A DNA stretch of 64,000 nt, taken from the NCBI RefSeq assembly GCF_000988205.1, contig NZ_LAYQ01000001.1:271416-335415 (forward strand). The letters are read 5' to 3'. Positions 31,721-39,996 of the stretch are shown in pieces (positions within the stretch are counted from its first letter, which is position 1; every line of letters begins with the position of its first letter). This DNA comes from Corynebacterium minutissimum (lineage in GTDB: Bacteria > Actinomycetota > Actinomycetes > Mycobacteriales > Mycobacteriaceae). The notes beneath the pieces are model-generated. The model saw only the letters and a list, made by a program, of their open reading frames with translations, did no database searches and had not been told where the DNA came from. The translations under genes and the position numbers were made by a program.

Positions 31721-32920
31721 GTGTTAGAGAAATGGTCCCACCGCGCCGACCTTGCGGAAACAGCCATCAATGAGCGCCACGCGCAAGCCGTGTGGGGCTT
31801 GCCCCGAACCAACCTTGCCGTGGTGAGTTGGCCACCCACCACCAAGGAGTCACTCTTCGTCCACTGGCATTACTGGTGGCAGGCACACTACCTGGACTGT
31901 CTTGTCGACGCCGCCCTGCGCAAGAACACCAAGGCGCGCCGCACGCTCATCGCCAACACCATCCGCGGCGTCCACGTGCGCAACCTCCAGCCACTGACAA
32001 AGAACCGCTACTACGACGACAAGGCCTGGATGGCCCTGGCCATCGCCCGCGCTGGTGAGCTTAAGAAGATGCGCCCCCACAAGAAGCTGGGCAGCCTGCA
32101 GCACAACATCCGCGATGGTATCGACTCGCAGGTGGGCGTGCTGCCCTGGCGTGAGGGCGAGACCTTCCTCAATGTCCCCTCCAACGGGCCGGGTGCCATC
32201 ATGCTGGCTCGCATGGGCCGGGTTGAGGAAGCTCGTCACATCGTGGACTGGATCTATGACCACCTCATCGATGACGATGGCTTCGTCATGGATGGCATCC
32301 GCATGCGCATGGATGGCCGCGAGGTCGTCCGCGCCATCCACCCCTACTGCCAGGGCGTGGTGCTCGGCGCCTGCCTGGAAATCGTACTGGCGCTGCGGGA
32401 GAAGACCGGCCTGCGCTCCGTGGAGGACATTGACTCCGTCCACGAGGCCGAACTCGCCGCAGACATGATGGACTACACGACCCGCATTCGCGGCCTGGTC
32501 CAAGCGGTGGCCACGGGGATGGCAACGTACACGGGCGTCATCGATTGGCAGACTGGCGACGGCGACGGCGGCCTATTCAAGGGCATCCTCGCCCGCTACC
32601 TCGCGGATGTAGCGGTGCGTCTGCCGGGCGATTCCCCAGCCAACCGCGCAACAAAGAAGCTGGCCGCTCGCCTCGTAACGGCCTCGGCGGAATCAGTGTG
32701 GGAACACCGCCTGGAGGTGGATGGCTTGCCCATCTTCGGCTCCGACTGGACCGCGGACGCCAAGCTTCCCCACAACTACGGTTTTGGGCCCTCTTCGCTG
32801 AGCCAGAAGATGGGAATTATCCGCGTGGCTGAGCGCGATTTGTCCGTTCAGTTGTCCGGTTGGATGTTGTTGGAGGCCTGCACCCGGATTGTGAAGTACA
32901 AGTCAGAATCCAAGAAATAG
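31721..32920 (+). CDS. Glycoside hydrolase family 76-like protein
   Basis: A 399-residue protein with the (alpha/alpha)6 layout and motifs of GH76 (endo-alpha-1,6-mannanase) proteins: WHYWWQAHYLDCLVDAAL and the aspartate pair in RYYDDKAWMALA, followed by repeats of Gly/Trp-rich helices. GH76 enzymes cut alpha-1,6-mannan, and corynebacterial cell envelopes contain alpha-1,6-mannose backbones (lipomannan), so an envelope-remodelling role is possible. No signal peptide is seen, which argues for a cytoplasmic role or unusual export. The start is a GTG (31721), with weak ribosome-binding context. Confidence 0.72.
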   Translation: MLEKWSHRADLAETAINERHAQAVWGLPRTNLAVVSWPPTTKESLFVHWHYWWQAHYLDCLVDAALRKNTKARRTLIANTIRGVHVRNLQPLTKNRYYDDKAWMALAIARAGELKKMRPHKKLGSLQHNIRDGIDSQVGVLPWREGETFLNVPSNGPGAIMLARMGRVEEARHIVDWIYDHLIDDDGFVMDGIRMRMDGREVVRAIHPYCQGVVLGACLEIVLALREKTGLRSVEDIDSVHEAELAADMMDYTTRIRGLVQAVATGMATYTGVIDWQTGDGDGGLFKGILARYLADVAVRLPGDSPANRATKKLAARLVTASAESVWEHRLEVDGLPIFGSDWTADAKLPHNYGFGPSSLSQKMGIIRVAERDLSVQLSGWMLLEACTRIVKYKSESKK

Positions 32921-33101
32921 CAGCGTTTCCCCAGATAGGCGGGGGCTTACCGTCCCCGCGAAGCAGCGTTTAAGTGAGGTCACATCGCATCTCGCGGCGG
33001 AAAACCACAACTACAGGCATACTTGGATGTTGGAACGTGTTGTTTCGCTGGACGTGGGACGGCACGGCTTACTGCACAGCAACTCCAAAGGATGGAATTT
33101 C

Positions 33102-34136
33102 ATGCCTATTGCAACCCCTGAGGTTTATAACCAGATGCTGGATACCGCCAAGAAGGGCGGCTTCGCATTCCCGGCAATTAACTGCACCTCCTCCGAAACC
33201 ATCAACGCCGCTCTCCGCGGCTTCGCCGAGGCTGAGTCCGACGGCATCATCCAGTTCTCCACCGGCGGCGCCGAGTTCGGTTCCGGCCTGTCCGTGAAGA
33301 ACAAGGTTGCCGGCGCCAAGGCACTGGCTGCCTTCGCTCACGAGGCTGCTCAGCACTACGGCATTAACGTTGCGCTGCACACCGACCACTGCCAGAAGGA
33401 AGTTCTGGATGAGTACGTGCGCCCGCTGATCGCCTTCTCCCAGGAGCGCGTTGACCGCGGCGAGCTGCCGCTCTTCCAGTCCCACATGTGGGATGGCTCC
33501 GCTATCCCGATCGATGAGAACCTCGTGATCGCACAGGAGCTCCTCGAGAAGGCCCACAACGCCAACATCATCCTTGAGGTTGAGATTGGCGTCGTCGGCG
33601 GCGAAGAGGACGGCGTTGAGGCTAAGGCCGGCGCTAACCTCTACACCTCCCCGGAGGACTTTGAGAAGACCGTCGATGCCCTCGGCACCGGTGAGAAGGG
33701 TCGCTACCTGCTGGCCGCTACCTTCGGCAACGTCCACGGCGTGTACAAGCCGGGCAACGTGAAGCTGCGCCCGGAGGTCCTCGACGAGGGCCAGAAGGTT
33801 GCCGTGAAGAAGCTTGGCCTGGAGGAAGGCTCCCAGCCCTTCGACTTCGTCTTCCACGGTGGCTCCGGCTCCGAGAAGGAGAAGATCGAGGAGGCACTGC
33901 GCTACGGCGTCATCAAGATGAACGTTGATACCGATACCCAGTACGCCTTCACCAACCCGGTTGCACGCCACATGTTCGCCAACTACGACGGCGTCTTCAA
34001 GATCGACGGCGAGGTGGGCAACAAGAAGGTCTACGACCCGCGCTCCTACCTCAAGAAGGCTGAGCAGGGTATGGCTGACCGCGTAGTTGAGGCCTGCCAG
34101 GACCTGCACTCCGTAGGCAAGACCGTTTCTAAGTAA
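33102..34136 (+). CDS. fba: Fructose-bisphosphate aldolase, class II
   Basis: A 344-residue zinc-dependent aldolase that splits fructose 1,6-bisphosphate in glycolysis. Metal and substrate residues are recognisable in LHTDHCQKE (zinc His and Asp), EVEIGVVGGEEDG, TFGNVHGVYKPG and FVFHGGSGS. The start ATG 33102 has AAAGGA upstream; an in-frame ATG 25 codons earlier would add an atypical extension. Codon use is highly biased, as for abundant proteins. The intergenic region upstream should hold its promoter, and a terminator follows. Confidence 0.96.
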   Translation: MPIATPEVYNQMLDTAKKGGFAFPAINCTSSETINAALRGFAEAESDGIIQFSTGGAEFGSGLSVKNKVAGAKALAAFAHEAAQHYGINVALHTDHCQKEVLDEYVRPLIAFSQERVDRGELPLFQSHMWDGSAIPIDENLVIAQELLEKAHNANIILEVEIGVVGGEEDGVEAKAGANLYTSPEDFEKTVDALGTGEKGRYLLAATFGNVHGVYKPGNVKLRPEVLDEGQKVAVKKLGLEEGSQPFDFVFHGGSGSEKEKIEEALRYGVIKMNVDTDTQYAFTNPVARHMFANYDGVFKIDGEVGNKKVYDPRSYLKKAEQGMADRVVEACQDLHSVGKTVSK

Positions 34137-34207
34137 ACCCACACCAACCGGATGACGCCGCTGAGCAGCCGCCGGCGCTAAGCGGCGTCGTCACGCCATC
34201 CCGACAT

Positions 34208-34238
34208 GCCACCCCTTCGCCCATGAGGGGTGGCTTTG
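34208..34238 (+). terminator. Terminator after fba
   Basis: GCCACCCCT and AGGGGTGGC form a 9-bp stem with a 9-nt loop followed by TTTGTT. A second inverted repeat (GACGCCGCT / AGCGGCGTC) lies just upstream, 34153-34190. Confidence 0.8.
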
Positions 34239-34280
34239 TTCGTCCAAACCCGCCGCCAGAACGCGTAAAATACCGGAGTC

Positions 34281-35501
34281 ATGGAAGCGCAAGAGTCATC
34301 GTCGAGTTCCTCAAGTACCGTCAAGCGCGTTCGCAAAACTACCCGCGAGCAGCTGCGGTTGGTGGATAAGTCCCTCAAGGCGCGCCTCACACGCATCCGC
34401 AACCGGCTCGTGTTCATGCTCCAGTGCACGATAGGCGCGGGTTTGGCATTCTATGTTGCGCACGATTTCTTCGGCCACGCGCAGCCCTTCTTTGCCCCGA
34501 TGGCCGTCATCATCATCCTCGGACTATCGGGCAGGGACCGTCTCAAGCGCGCCGTGGACATGGCCCTCGGCGGTGTTGTAGGAGTCTTGGTGGGCACGCT
34601 GCTTGTCGACGCCCTCGGGACCGGCCCCATCCACATGACCATCATCATCGGGTTGGCCCTGATTATCGGTTCTTTCTTCACTAGTTCGCAGCTGGTGAGC
34701 AACCAAATCGTTATTGCCGCCATCCTCATCGCCACCATTCTTCCCCCGGAAGAAATGGGCGGCATCTCCCGTGCCATTGACGCCATTATCGGCGCGGTCA
34801 TTGGCCTCACGATGATCGTGCTGATTCCTTCCTCGCCCCTGCGTGCGGGGCGCTCGGAAGTCTCGAAGGTCCTGGGCATTACCTCCCTGGTCCTCTCCGA
34901 CGTGGCCAAGGGGCTGGAAGAAAATGATCCCGAAACCATCACGGAGGCCCGCGATGCTGTGCGCGGCACGCAGGATGACATCAACAACATGCTCAACGCC
35001 ACCAAGGGCGGCGCGGAAACCGCGCGGCTATCGCCCTTCCTGTGGAGCACGCAGCGCACCGTGCGCTCCCTAGAGCGCATTCTCACGCCTGTCGACAACG
35101 TGGTCCGCGGTACCCGCGTGCTGTCCCGCCGCGCCCTCGTTCTCGCCGAGGACGGCGATCAAGCCACCGCCGAGCAAGTCGAGATCATCGACGAACTCGC
35201 TGAAATCACGATGGAGCTATCCGATCTCTACACCCACCAAACAGCGCGCGAGCGCCGTGTGGATGAGGCGCATGCCATCCCGGAGATAGTCAAACGCCTA
35301 CGCCAGCTGGGTGCGCGCTGCTCGATGGACGTTGCCGGCGAGGAGGCAGTCCTCTCCGCTTATGCCGTGCTCGCCCAGACGCGCTCCATCATCGTAGACC
35401 TTCTCATGGTGTGTGGCATGTCGCGGGAGTCGGCAGTTGCACAGCTGGTGCCCACCTCCAAGCACCCGGCCTACCCGCCGGAGGTCTGGGAAGAGGACTA
35501 G
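34281..35501 (+). CDS. FUSC-family membrane protein (aromatic acid exporter-like)
   Basis: A 406-residue protein with a charged Ser/Lys-rich N-terminal tail, a block of six hydrophobic helices between about residues 45 and 195 (CTIGAGLAFYVAH, PMAVIIILGLSGRDRLKRAVD, MTIIIGLALIIG, IVIAAILIATILP, IGAVIGLTMIVLIP), and a long soluble helical C-terminal region. This is the layout of FUSC/DUF939-type proteins, which include aromatic-acid efflux components. The substrate is unknown. It converges on an unrelated gene on the opposite strand. Confidence 0.75.
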   Translation: MEAQESSSSSSSTVKRVRKTTREQLRLVDKSLKARLTRIRNRLVFMLQCTIGAGLAFYVAHDFFGHAQPFFAPMAVIIILGLSGRDRLKRAVDMALGGVVGVLVGTLLVDALGTGPIHMTIIIGLALIIGSFFTSSQLVSNQIVIAAILIATILPPEEMGGISRAIDAIIGAVIGLTMIVLIPSSPLRAGRSEVSKVLGITSLVLSDVAKGLEENDPETITEARDAVRGTQDDINNMLNATKGGAETARLSPFLWSTQRTVRSLERILTPVDNVVRGTRVLSRRALVLAEDGDQATAEQVEIIDELAEITMELSDLYTHQTARERRVDEAHAIPEIVKRLRQLGARCSMDVAGEEAVLSAYAVLAQTRSIIVDLLMVCGMSRESAVAQLVPTSKHPAYPPEVWEED

Positions 35502-35689
35502 GTCTAAAAGGCCAAGCCTCAACTGTACGAAACTTGGGGGATGTGTGCTTCTGGCCAGCTACGCAGGGAATGCGAGGAGTGGTAGAGTCTTCCGCATACC
35601 GCCTAGGTGCACGGCAAAGTGCGCATGCGGTGAGGATTCGGTTTCGAGCCTAGTGCCCCTAAAGGTAATGCTGGCCGAATCCTCTTGTC

Positions 35690-35720
35690 GTTCTGGCCTA
35701 AAGATGTTCTGGCCTAAAGA
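35690..35720. repeat. Short tandem direct repeat (15-bp unit)
   Basis: GTTCTGGCCTAAAGA occurs twice, at 35690-35704 and 35706-35720, one base apart. It lies in the non-coding gap between two convergent genes (35502-35754), where I see no RNA gene. Confidence 0.6.
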
Positions 35721-35754
35721 GTCAGGCTAGGGTAACAAGCAGGTCTTTTGATGA

Positions 35755-36684
35755 CTAGGGCCGCACGATCTGTAGGTCCCGCAGGTGGCGGTAGAAGGTC
35801 ACGCGCTTGACCGGACGCTTGGCGCGGACTCCATCGACGCTGACGCTGAGCGACGGCCCTCCTGCCTGCACCGCCCGGCCCTGCACGACGCTGGCCGGGT
35901 CGAGTTGTCCAGGCTGTGCAGGCTTGCGCAGGCGGGCGAACAGCCCACGGCGCGGTGCAGTCTCGGCCTCAAAGCTCGTCACCGCCTTTGCCGCCACGAT
36001 GCCCGGCGCATCCGTCATTGGTACGAGCTTTGCCCCGAAGACATCCTTCTCACGATCTGCGCGCAGCAGCACGGCATCGTCGACGATGATCTCCCCGGTG
36101 ATCTCCTCATTCGACCATTCCGCAATCGTTGCCGAGCCCGCCACGGCGAGGCCCGCGTCATTGCGGATGAGCGGCACCGGCTTGACGGGCGCGGTCATGG
36201 CAAAGGAGAGCGCCTCCTCCATCACTGCTCCCTGGTTGCCGGGACCCTGGCGACCTTGGCCGGCTTCGCTCGATTTCAGGCCCCAATTCATCGCCGCCGT
36301 GGAGTGCTCCCCGGTGGGGACATACCCAACCTCGGCCCACAGGTAATCCGCGCGCATCATCCGGGTCAGCACCGCGCTGAGTGCGGCATCGCTGCCAATA
36401 ACCACGATGCGCAAAGGCTCGCGCAAGTACTGCTTTTGGGGTGCTGGCCCCGGCTCACCGAGGTGGCTCACGTCCGGTTGCGCGGCAATCTCATCCAGCG
36501 ATGGAGTGGGGTCTTCCGGCAGTATGTCCCTGGCCAGCGCATCAATAGCCTTCAGCTCCTGCCGGCTGGGGATCGAGGCGACGCGGAAGTGCTCAACGCG
36601 GATTCCGCTCTGTTGAGCCTTAGCGAGGGAATCGGCGTGGGCCTCAGTGAGATGGCCGCCGCAGTCTACAAGCGCACAGATCAT
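35755..36684 (-). CDS. Conserved-looking hypothetical protein
   Basis: A 309-residue protein that I cannot assign to a family. It starts MICALVDCGGHLTEAH, has no signal peptide or membrane helix, and contains REPLRIVVIGSDAALSAVL, LWAEVGYVP and a C-terminal basic stretch with KRPVKRVTFYRHLRD. The central strand IVVIGSDAAL and the following Arg-rich helix recall Rossmann-like or diacylglycerol-kinase-like folds, but no catalytic motif is complete. It converges on the FUSC-type gene and diverges from a lipoprotein gene. The codon composition is like that of its neighbours, so it is a real resident gene. Confidence 0.65.
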   Translation of the reverse strand: MICALVDCGGHLTEAHADSLAKAQQSGIRVEHFRVASIPSRQELKAIDALARDILPEDPTPSLDEIAAQPDVSHLGEPGPAPQKQYLREPLRIVVIGSDAALSAVLTRMMRADYLWAEVGYVPTGEHSTAAMNWGLKSSEAGQGRQGPGNQGAVMEEALSFAMTAPVKPVPLIRNDAGLAVAGSATIAEWSNEEITGEIIVDDAVLLRADREKDVFGAKLVPMTDAPGIVAAKAVTSFEAETAPRRGLFARLRKPAQPGQLDPASVVQGRAVQAGGPSLSVSVDGVRAKRPVKRVTFYRHLRDLQIVRP

Positions 36685-36879
36685 ACAAGAAGCATAGGAG
36701 CGTGAAGAGAGGTTCGCGAAAAAGGAGCGTCAGCGCCGCTCAACCAACGGCGCTTCCAGAGATTAAGTAGTGCACGTCACATCTGCTAGGTAGGCTCCAT
36801 TACAACGCTTAACTCCAAAGCAACTCTCAACTTCTTAACACTTAACTTTTTCTTTGTCTGATAGCTGGAGGTATTCACC

Positions 36880-37968
36880 GTGTCCACCCGTATGGCAACC
36901 CTTGCGCTTGTATCCGCCGCTGGACTGTTGGTGAGTTCGTGCAGTTTCGGTGGGGGTTCACAGACGGAAGCCGAGGAACCCGCCTTCACCGAGGCCGCCG
37001 CCGCGTCCGTGACTAGTTCTACGAAGGCCAGCGCGACGACATCGTCGACACCGAGCAGCACTTCCTCCTCAAGTGCGAACGCCAACTGTGACGAGAAGAA
37101 AGACCTCGAGGACACCGAAATCAGCAAGGTCCTAGAGAATGAAGAAGCCTACGTGAAAGGCTCCACCGAGAAATTTGAGGACCTCACCATCGGCGAAGAC
37201 GAGTATGACCCCTGCATGTTCCTCAGCTACGTGGTGTTGGAGGGCAAGTTCGATGGCGAACCCGTGAAGGTTCCCGTCTTCTTCGTCAACGGCAGGGTCT
37301 ACGACGAGGATGCCCTGTACATCACGTCCTCCTCATTTGAGGTCACTGAGGATGGAGAGGGTTACACCTATGAGTCCAAGACTGAAGGAGACATTGTCGG
37401 CGTCGAAGGAAAGGTGTACAAGCGCCCAGGCACTGAGGCACCTTCGATGGAGAACTCCTTCGACGGTGTGAACTCGGATATCTTCTTTATCGACGTGAAA
37501 TCGGAGCCCACCGACTCTGCAGACCTAGCTGAGGATGAGGAAGACCTCCGCGGCGAAACGCTGTTCGATATTTCTGCCGATGGCTGGAACTTGGTGTGCG
37601 GTATCGATGCGAATGAAAAGTCCATTGACTGCGCACATGGCGATGGCGGAGCCTGGGTCATCAAGAGCGATAAGACCAACCTGCCGGAAGATATGGAATT
37701 CGATGTGGTGAGCCTCCTACCGCTGGAGGGTGAAACCAGGTACAGCCAGGGTGGTGTTGACAACCTCCCAACTGACGGCAAGAAGATCGATAGCAACGGT
37801 CTCTACCGAATCGGCATCGATGACATTGAAGCTCAAATCGCTGTCGTTGACGATGGGATCATTATCAGCACCCCAAACAATTCGAGGCTGATGTTCACCA
37901 ATGACACCATCTTCATCGAAGAGAAAGACAAGGGCGACGGTGCCAACTCAAACACCGAAATCGCGTAG
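36880..37968 (+). CDS. Lipoprotein of unknown function
   Basis: A 362-residue exported lipoprotein. The signal peptide ends in a lipobox (GLLVSSC, Cys about residue 22), followed by a Thr/Ser/Ala-rich linker to about residue 65 and an acidic globular region with many Asp/Glu. Four further cysteines (in NANCDEK, YDPCMFL, LVCGID and DCAHG) could form two disulfides. There is no match I recognise. The GTG start is set by GGAGG 7 nt upstream. It lies directly upstream of purA but with a 150-bp gap, so it is probably a separate unit. Confidence 0.7.
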   Translation: MSTRMATLALVSAAGLLVSSCSFGGGSQTEAEEPAFTEAAAASVTSSTKASATTSSTPSSTSSSSANANCDEKKDLEDTEISKVLENEEAYVKGSTEKFEDLTIGEDEYDPCMFLSYVVLEGKFDGEPVKVPVFFVNGRVYDEDALYITSSSFEVTEDGEGYTYESKTEGDIVGVEGKVYKRPGTEAPSMENSFDGVNSDIFFIDVKSEPTDSADLAEDEEDLRGETLFDISADGWNLVCGIDANEKSIDCAHGDGGAWVIKSDKTNLPEDMEFDVVSLLPLEGETRYSQGGVDNLPTDGKKIDSNGLYRIGIDDIEAQIAVVDDGIIISTPNNSRLMFTNDTIFIEEKDKGDGANSNTEIA

Positions 37969-38118
37969 TTGGGCTTGAACGAGGTTCGGGACGAACCTCT
38001 CCACGAAGGTGCCGGCGCATCAATTCCTGACGAGCTTGTCACAAACTCACCGCTGCACCGCTATGGCGGGTAAAGTAGGTGCGTATTTGACTTCAATAAA
38101 TAGGAAGTGACACCAAAC

Positions 38119-39411
38119 ATGGCAGCGATCGTCATCGTCGGCGCCCAGTGGGGCGATGAAGGCAAGGGCAAGGCTACCGACATCCTCGGCGGCAAAGTCG
38201 ATTACGTAGTGAAGCCCAACGGCGGTAACAATGCCGGCCACACCGTCGTGGTCGGCGGCGAGAAGTACGAGCTGAAGCTCCTTCCCGCCGGCATTCTTTC
38301 TGAAAACGCCACCCCGGTCCTGGGCAACGGCGTGGTGATTAACCTGGAGGCCCTCTTCGATGAAATCGATGGCCTCGAAGCCCGCGGCGCTAACGCTTCG
38401 CGCCTGAAGATTTCCGCCAACGCGCACCTCGTGGCGCCCTACCACCAGACGCTTGACCGCGTGCAGGAGCGCTTCCTGGGCAAGCGCGCCATCGGCACCA
38501 CCGGCCGCGGTATCGGCCCGGCTTATGCCGACAAGGTCGCCCGCATCGGTATCCGCGTGCAGGACATCTTCGATGAGTCCATCCTGCGCCAGAAGGTCGA
38601 GTCCGCACTGGACATTAAGAACCAGATGCTGGTGAAGATGTACAACCGCAAGGCCATTGAGCCGGAGCAGGTTGTAGAGTACTTCCTGAGCTACCGCGAC
38701 CGCCTGCGCCCGATGGTTATTGAGGCCGAGCTGGAGCTGAACCAGGCGCTGGATGAGGGCAAGCACGTCCTTATGGAGGGCGGCCAGGCCACCATGCTGG
38801 ACGTCGACCACGGCACCTACCCCTTCGTGACCTCCTCGAACCCGACTGCCGGCGGTGCTGCTGTGGGCTCCGGTATTGGCCCGACGCGCATTACCACCTC
38901 CCTGGGCATCATCAAGGCCTACACCACCCGCGTCGGCGCAGGCCCGTTCCCCACGGAACTTTTCGACAAGTGGGGCGAGTACCTGCAGACCACCGGCGGC
39001 GAAATCGGCGTCAACACCGGCCGCAAGCGCCGCTGCGGTTGGTATGACTCCGTCATTGCCCGCTATGCCACCCGCGTCAACGGCTTCACCGATTACTTCC
39101 TGACCAAGCTGGACGTGCTCACCGGCATCGGTGAGATCCCCATCTGCGTGGCTTACGATGTTGATGGCAAGCGCTACGACGAGATGCCGCTGACCCAGTC
39201 CGAGTTCCACCACGCCGAGCCCATCTTTGAGACCATGCCGGCCTGGGATGAGGACATCACCGGCTGCCAGACTTTCGAGGAGCTTCCGCAGAAGGCGCAG
39301 GATTATGTCCTGCGTCTGGAGGAGCTCTCCGGCTGCCGCATCTCCTACATTGGCGTCGGCCCCGGCCGCGACCAGACCATCGTGCGCCACGACGTCATGC
39401 AAGACCAGTAA
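38119..39411 (+). CDS. purA: Adenylosuccinate synthetase
   Basis: A 430-residue GTP-dependent enzyme that converts IMP and aspartate to adenylosuccinate, the first committed step to AMP. The GTP-binding [14 protein letters not shown] is at the N-terminus, followed by [22 protein letters not shown], and the [10 protein letters not shown] region near residue 305. ATG 38119 is preferred to a GTG four codons earlier, which lies too close to the AGGAAG ribosome-binding site (38101-38106). It is monocistronic, with a hairpin 29 nt after the stop. Confidence 0.96.
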   Translation: MAAIVIVGAQWGDEGKGKATDILGGKVDYVVKPNGGNNAGHTVVVGGEKYELKLLPAGILSENATPVLGNGVVINLEALFDEIDGLEARGANASRLKISANAHLVAPYHQTLDRVQERFLGKRAIGTTGRGIGPAYADKVARIGIRVQDIFDESILRQKVESALDIKNQMLVKMYNRKAIEPEQVVEYFLSYRDRLRPMVIEAELELNQALDEGKHVLMEGGQATMLDVDHGTYPFVTSSNPTAGGAAVGSGIGPTRITTSLGIIKAYTTRVGAGPFPTELFDKWGEYLQTTGGEIGVNTGRKRRCGWYDSVIARYATRVNGFTDYFLTKLDVLTGIGEIPICVAYDVDGKRYDEMPLTQSEFHHAEPIFETMPAWDEDITGCQTFEELPQKAQDYVLRLEELSGCRISYIGVGPGRDQTIVRHDVMQDQ

Positions 39412-39439
39412 GGCGTCATCAAGTCCAAGCCGCACAACT

Positions 39440-39468
39440 CAGGCACCGCATTACGGCGACGGTGCCTG
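39440..39468 (+). terminator. Hairpin after purA
   Basis: CAGGCACCG and CGGTGCCTG form a perfect 9-bp stem with an 11-nt loop, 29 nt after the purA stop. There is no T-run, so termination strength is uncertain. Confidence 0.6.
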
Positions 39469-39473
39469 ACAAC

Positions 39474-39547
39474 AACCGCCCCGCTTCTCCTGCAGTATCG
39501 TGCACACAACTACCTGCACGCACCACGCACAGGGAAGCGGGGCGGTT
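39474..39547. repeat. Perfect 14-bp inverted repeat with 46-nt spacer
   Basis: AACCGCCCCGCTTC (39474-39487) and GAAGCGGGGCGGTT (39534-39547) are exact complements, followed by TGTGTTTC. It could be a second terminator for purA or a protein-binding or recombination site. Confidence 0.65.
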
Positions 39548-39938
39548 TGTGTTTCTATGGCTACATTTGTGCGTTAAATACGCCCTGCTCGGCGACGCCT
39601 CCGGCAACGCCACCTGTCATTGTGCTGCGTAAAAGACCCCCGTTAGGAGTGTATTCCTGGGGAAAATGTTACGGATGTGACGACGTGAGCTATTTAACAA
39701 TCGCAACCGCGTGTCGCAATCATGCCAAAAAGGGCAGGTCAAACATGTGCTTGATGTTGTTAGCGGCAAAAAGTTTGCATTCATGAAATTTTCAGGAATC
39801 CGTGCGGTTTCTTTAATTCGTATGCGGAGTTAGCATTAGAAACGAGTTTGTTCATAGACCCTTGGAACCTCTGACCTTCTTCCAGGGTGACAGAAGTGAG
39901 CTGCTCTCGGTTGCGTAAGCCGGTTTCACCTCTTGCGC

Positions 39939-39969
39939 GGTCACGCATCCCTAGCGTGATCAATTTTTT
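39939..39969 (+). terminator. Terminator-like hairpin in the leader of the surface-protein gene
   Basis: GTCACGC and GCGTGAT pair across a 7-nt loop and are followed by CAATTTTTT, 27 nt before the start codon. Its position inside the leader suggests attenuation, or the end of an upstream transcript. Confidence 0.5.
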
Positions 39970-39996
39970 CAAGTCTTAAGGAAAGGACTTCTTGGT

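Larger units (their letters stand above)
39412..39996. other. Long intergenic region between purA and the surface-protein gene
   Basis: This 585-bp gap has no credible coding sequence. It contains the hairpin behind purA (39440-39468), a perfect 14-bp inverted repeat with a 46-nt spacer (39474-39547), an AT-rich stretch (39650-39850) that probably holds the promoter of the surface-protein gene, and a terminator-like hairpin in its leader (39939-39969). Confidence 0.6.

Noticed and set aside
35560..35670. Possible tRNA (segment with GGTTTCGAGCC)
   Set aside because: No acceptor stem, anticodon arm or D arm can be paired on either strand.
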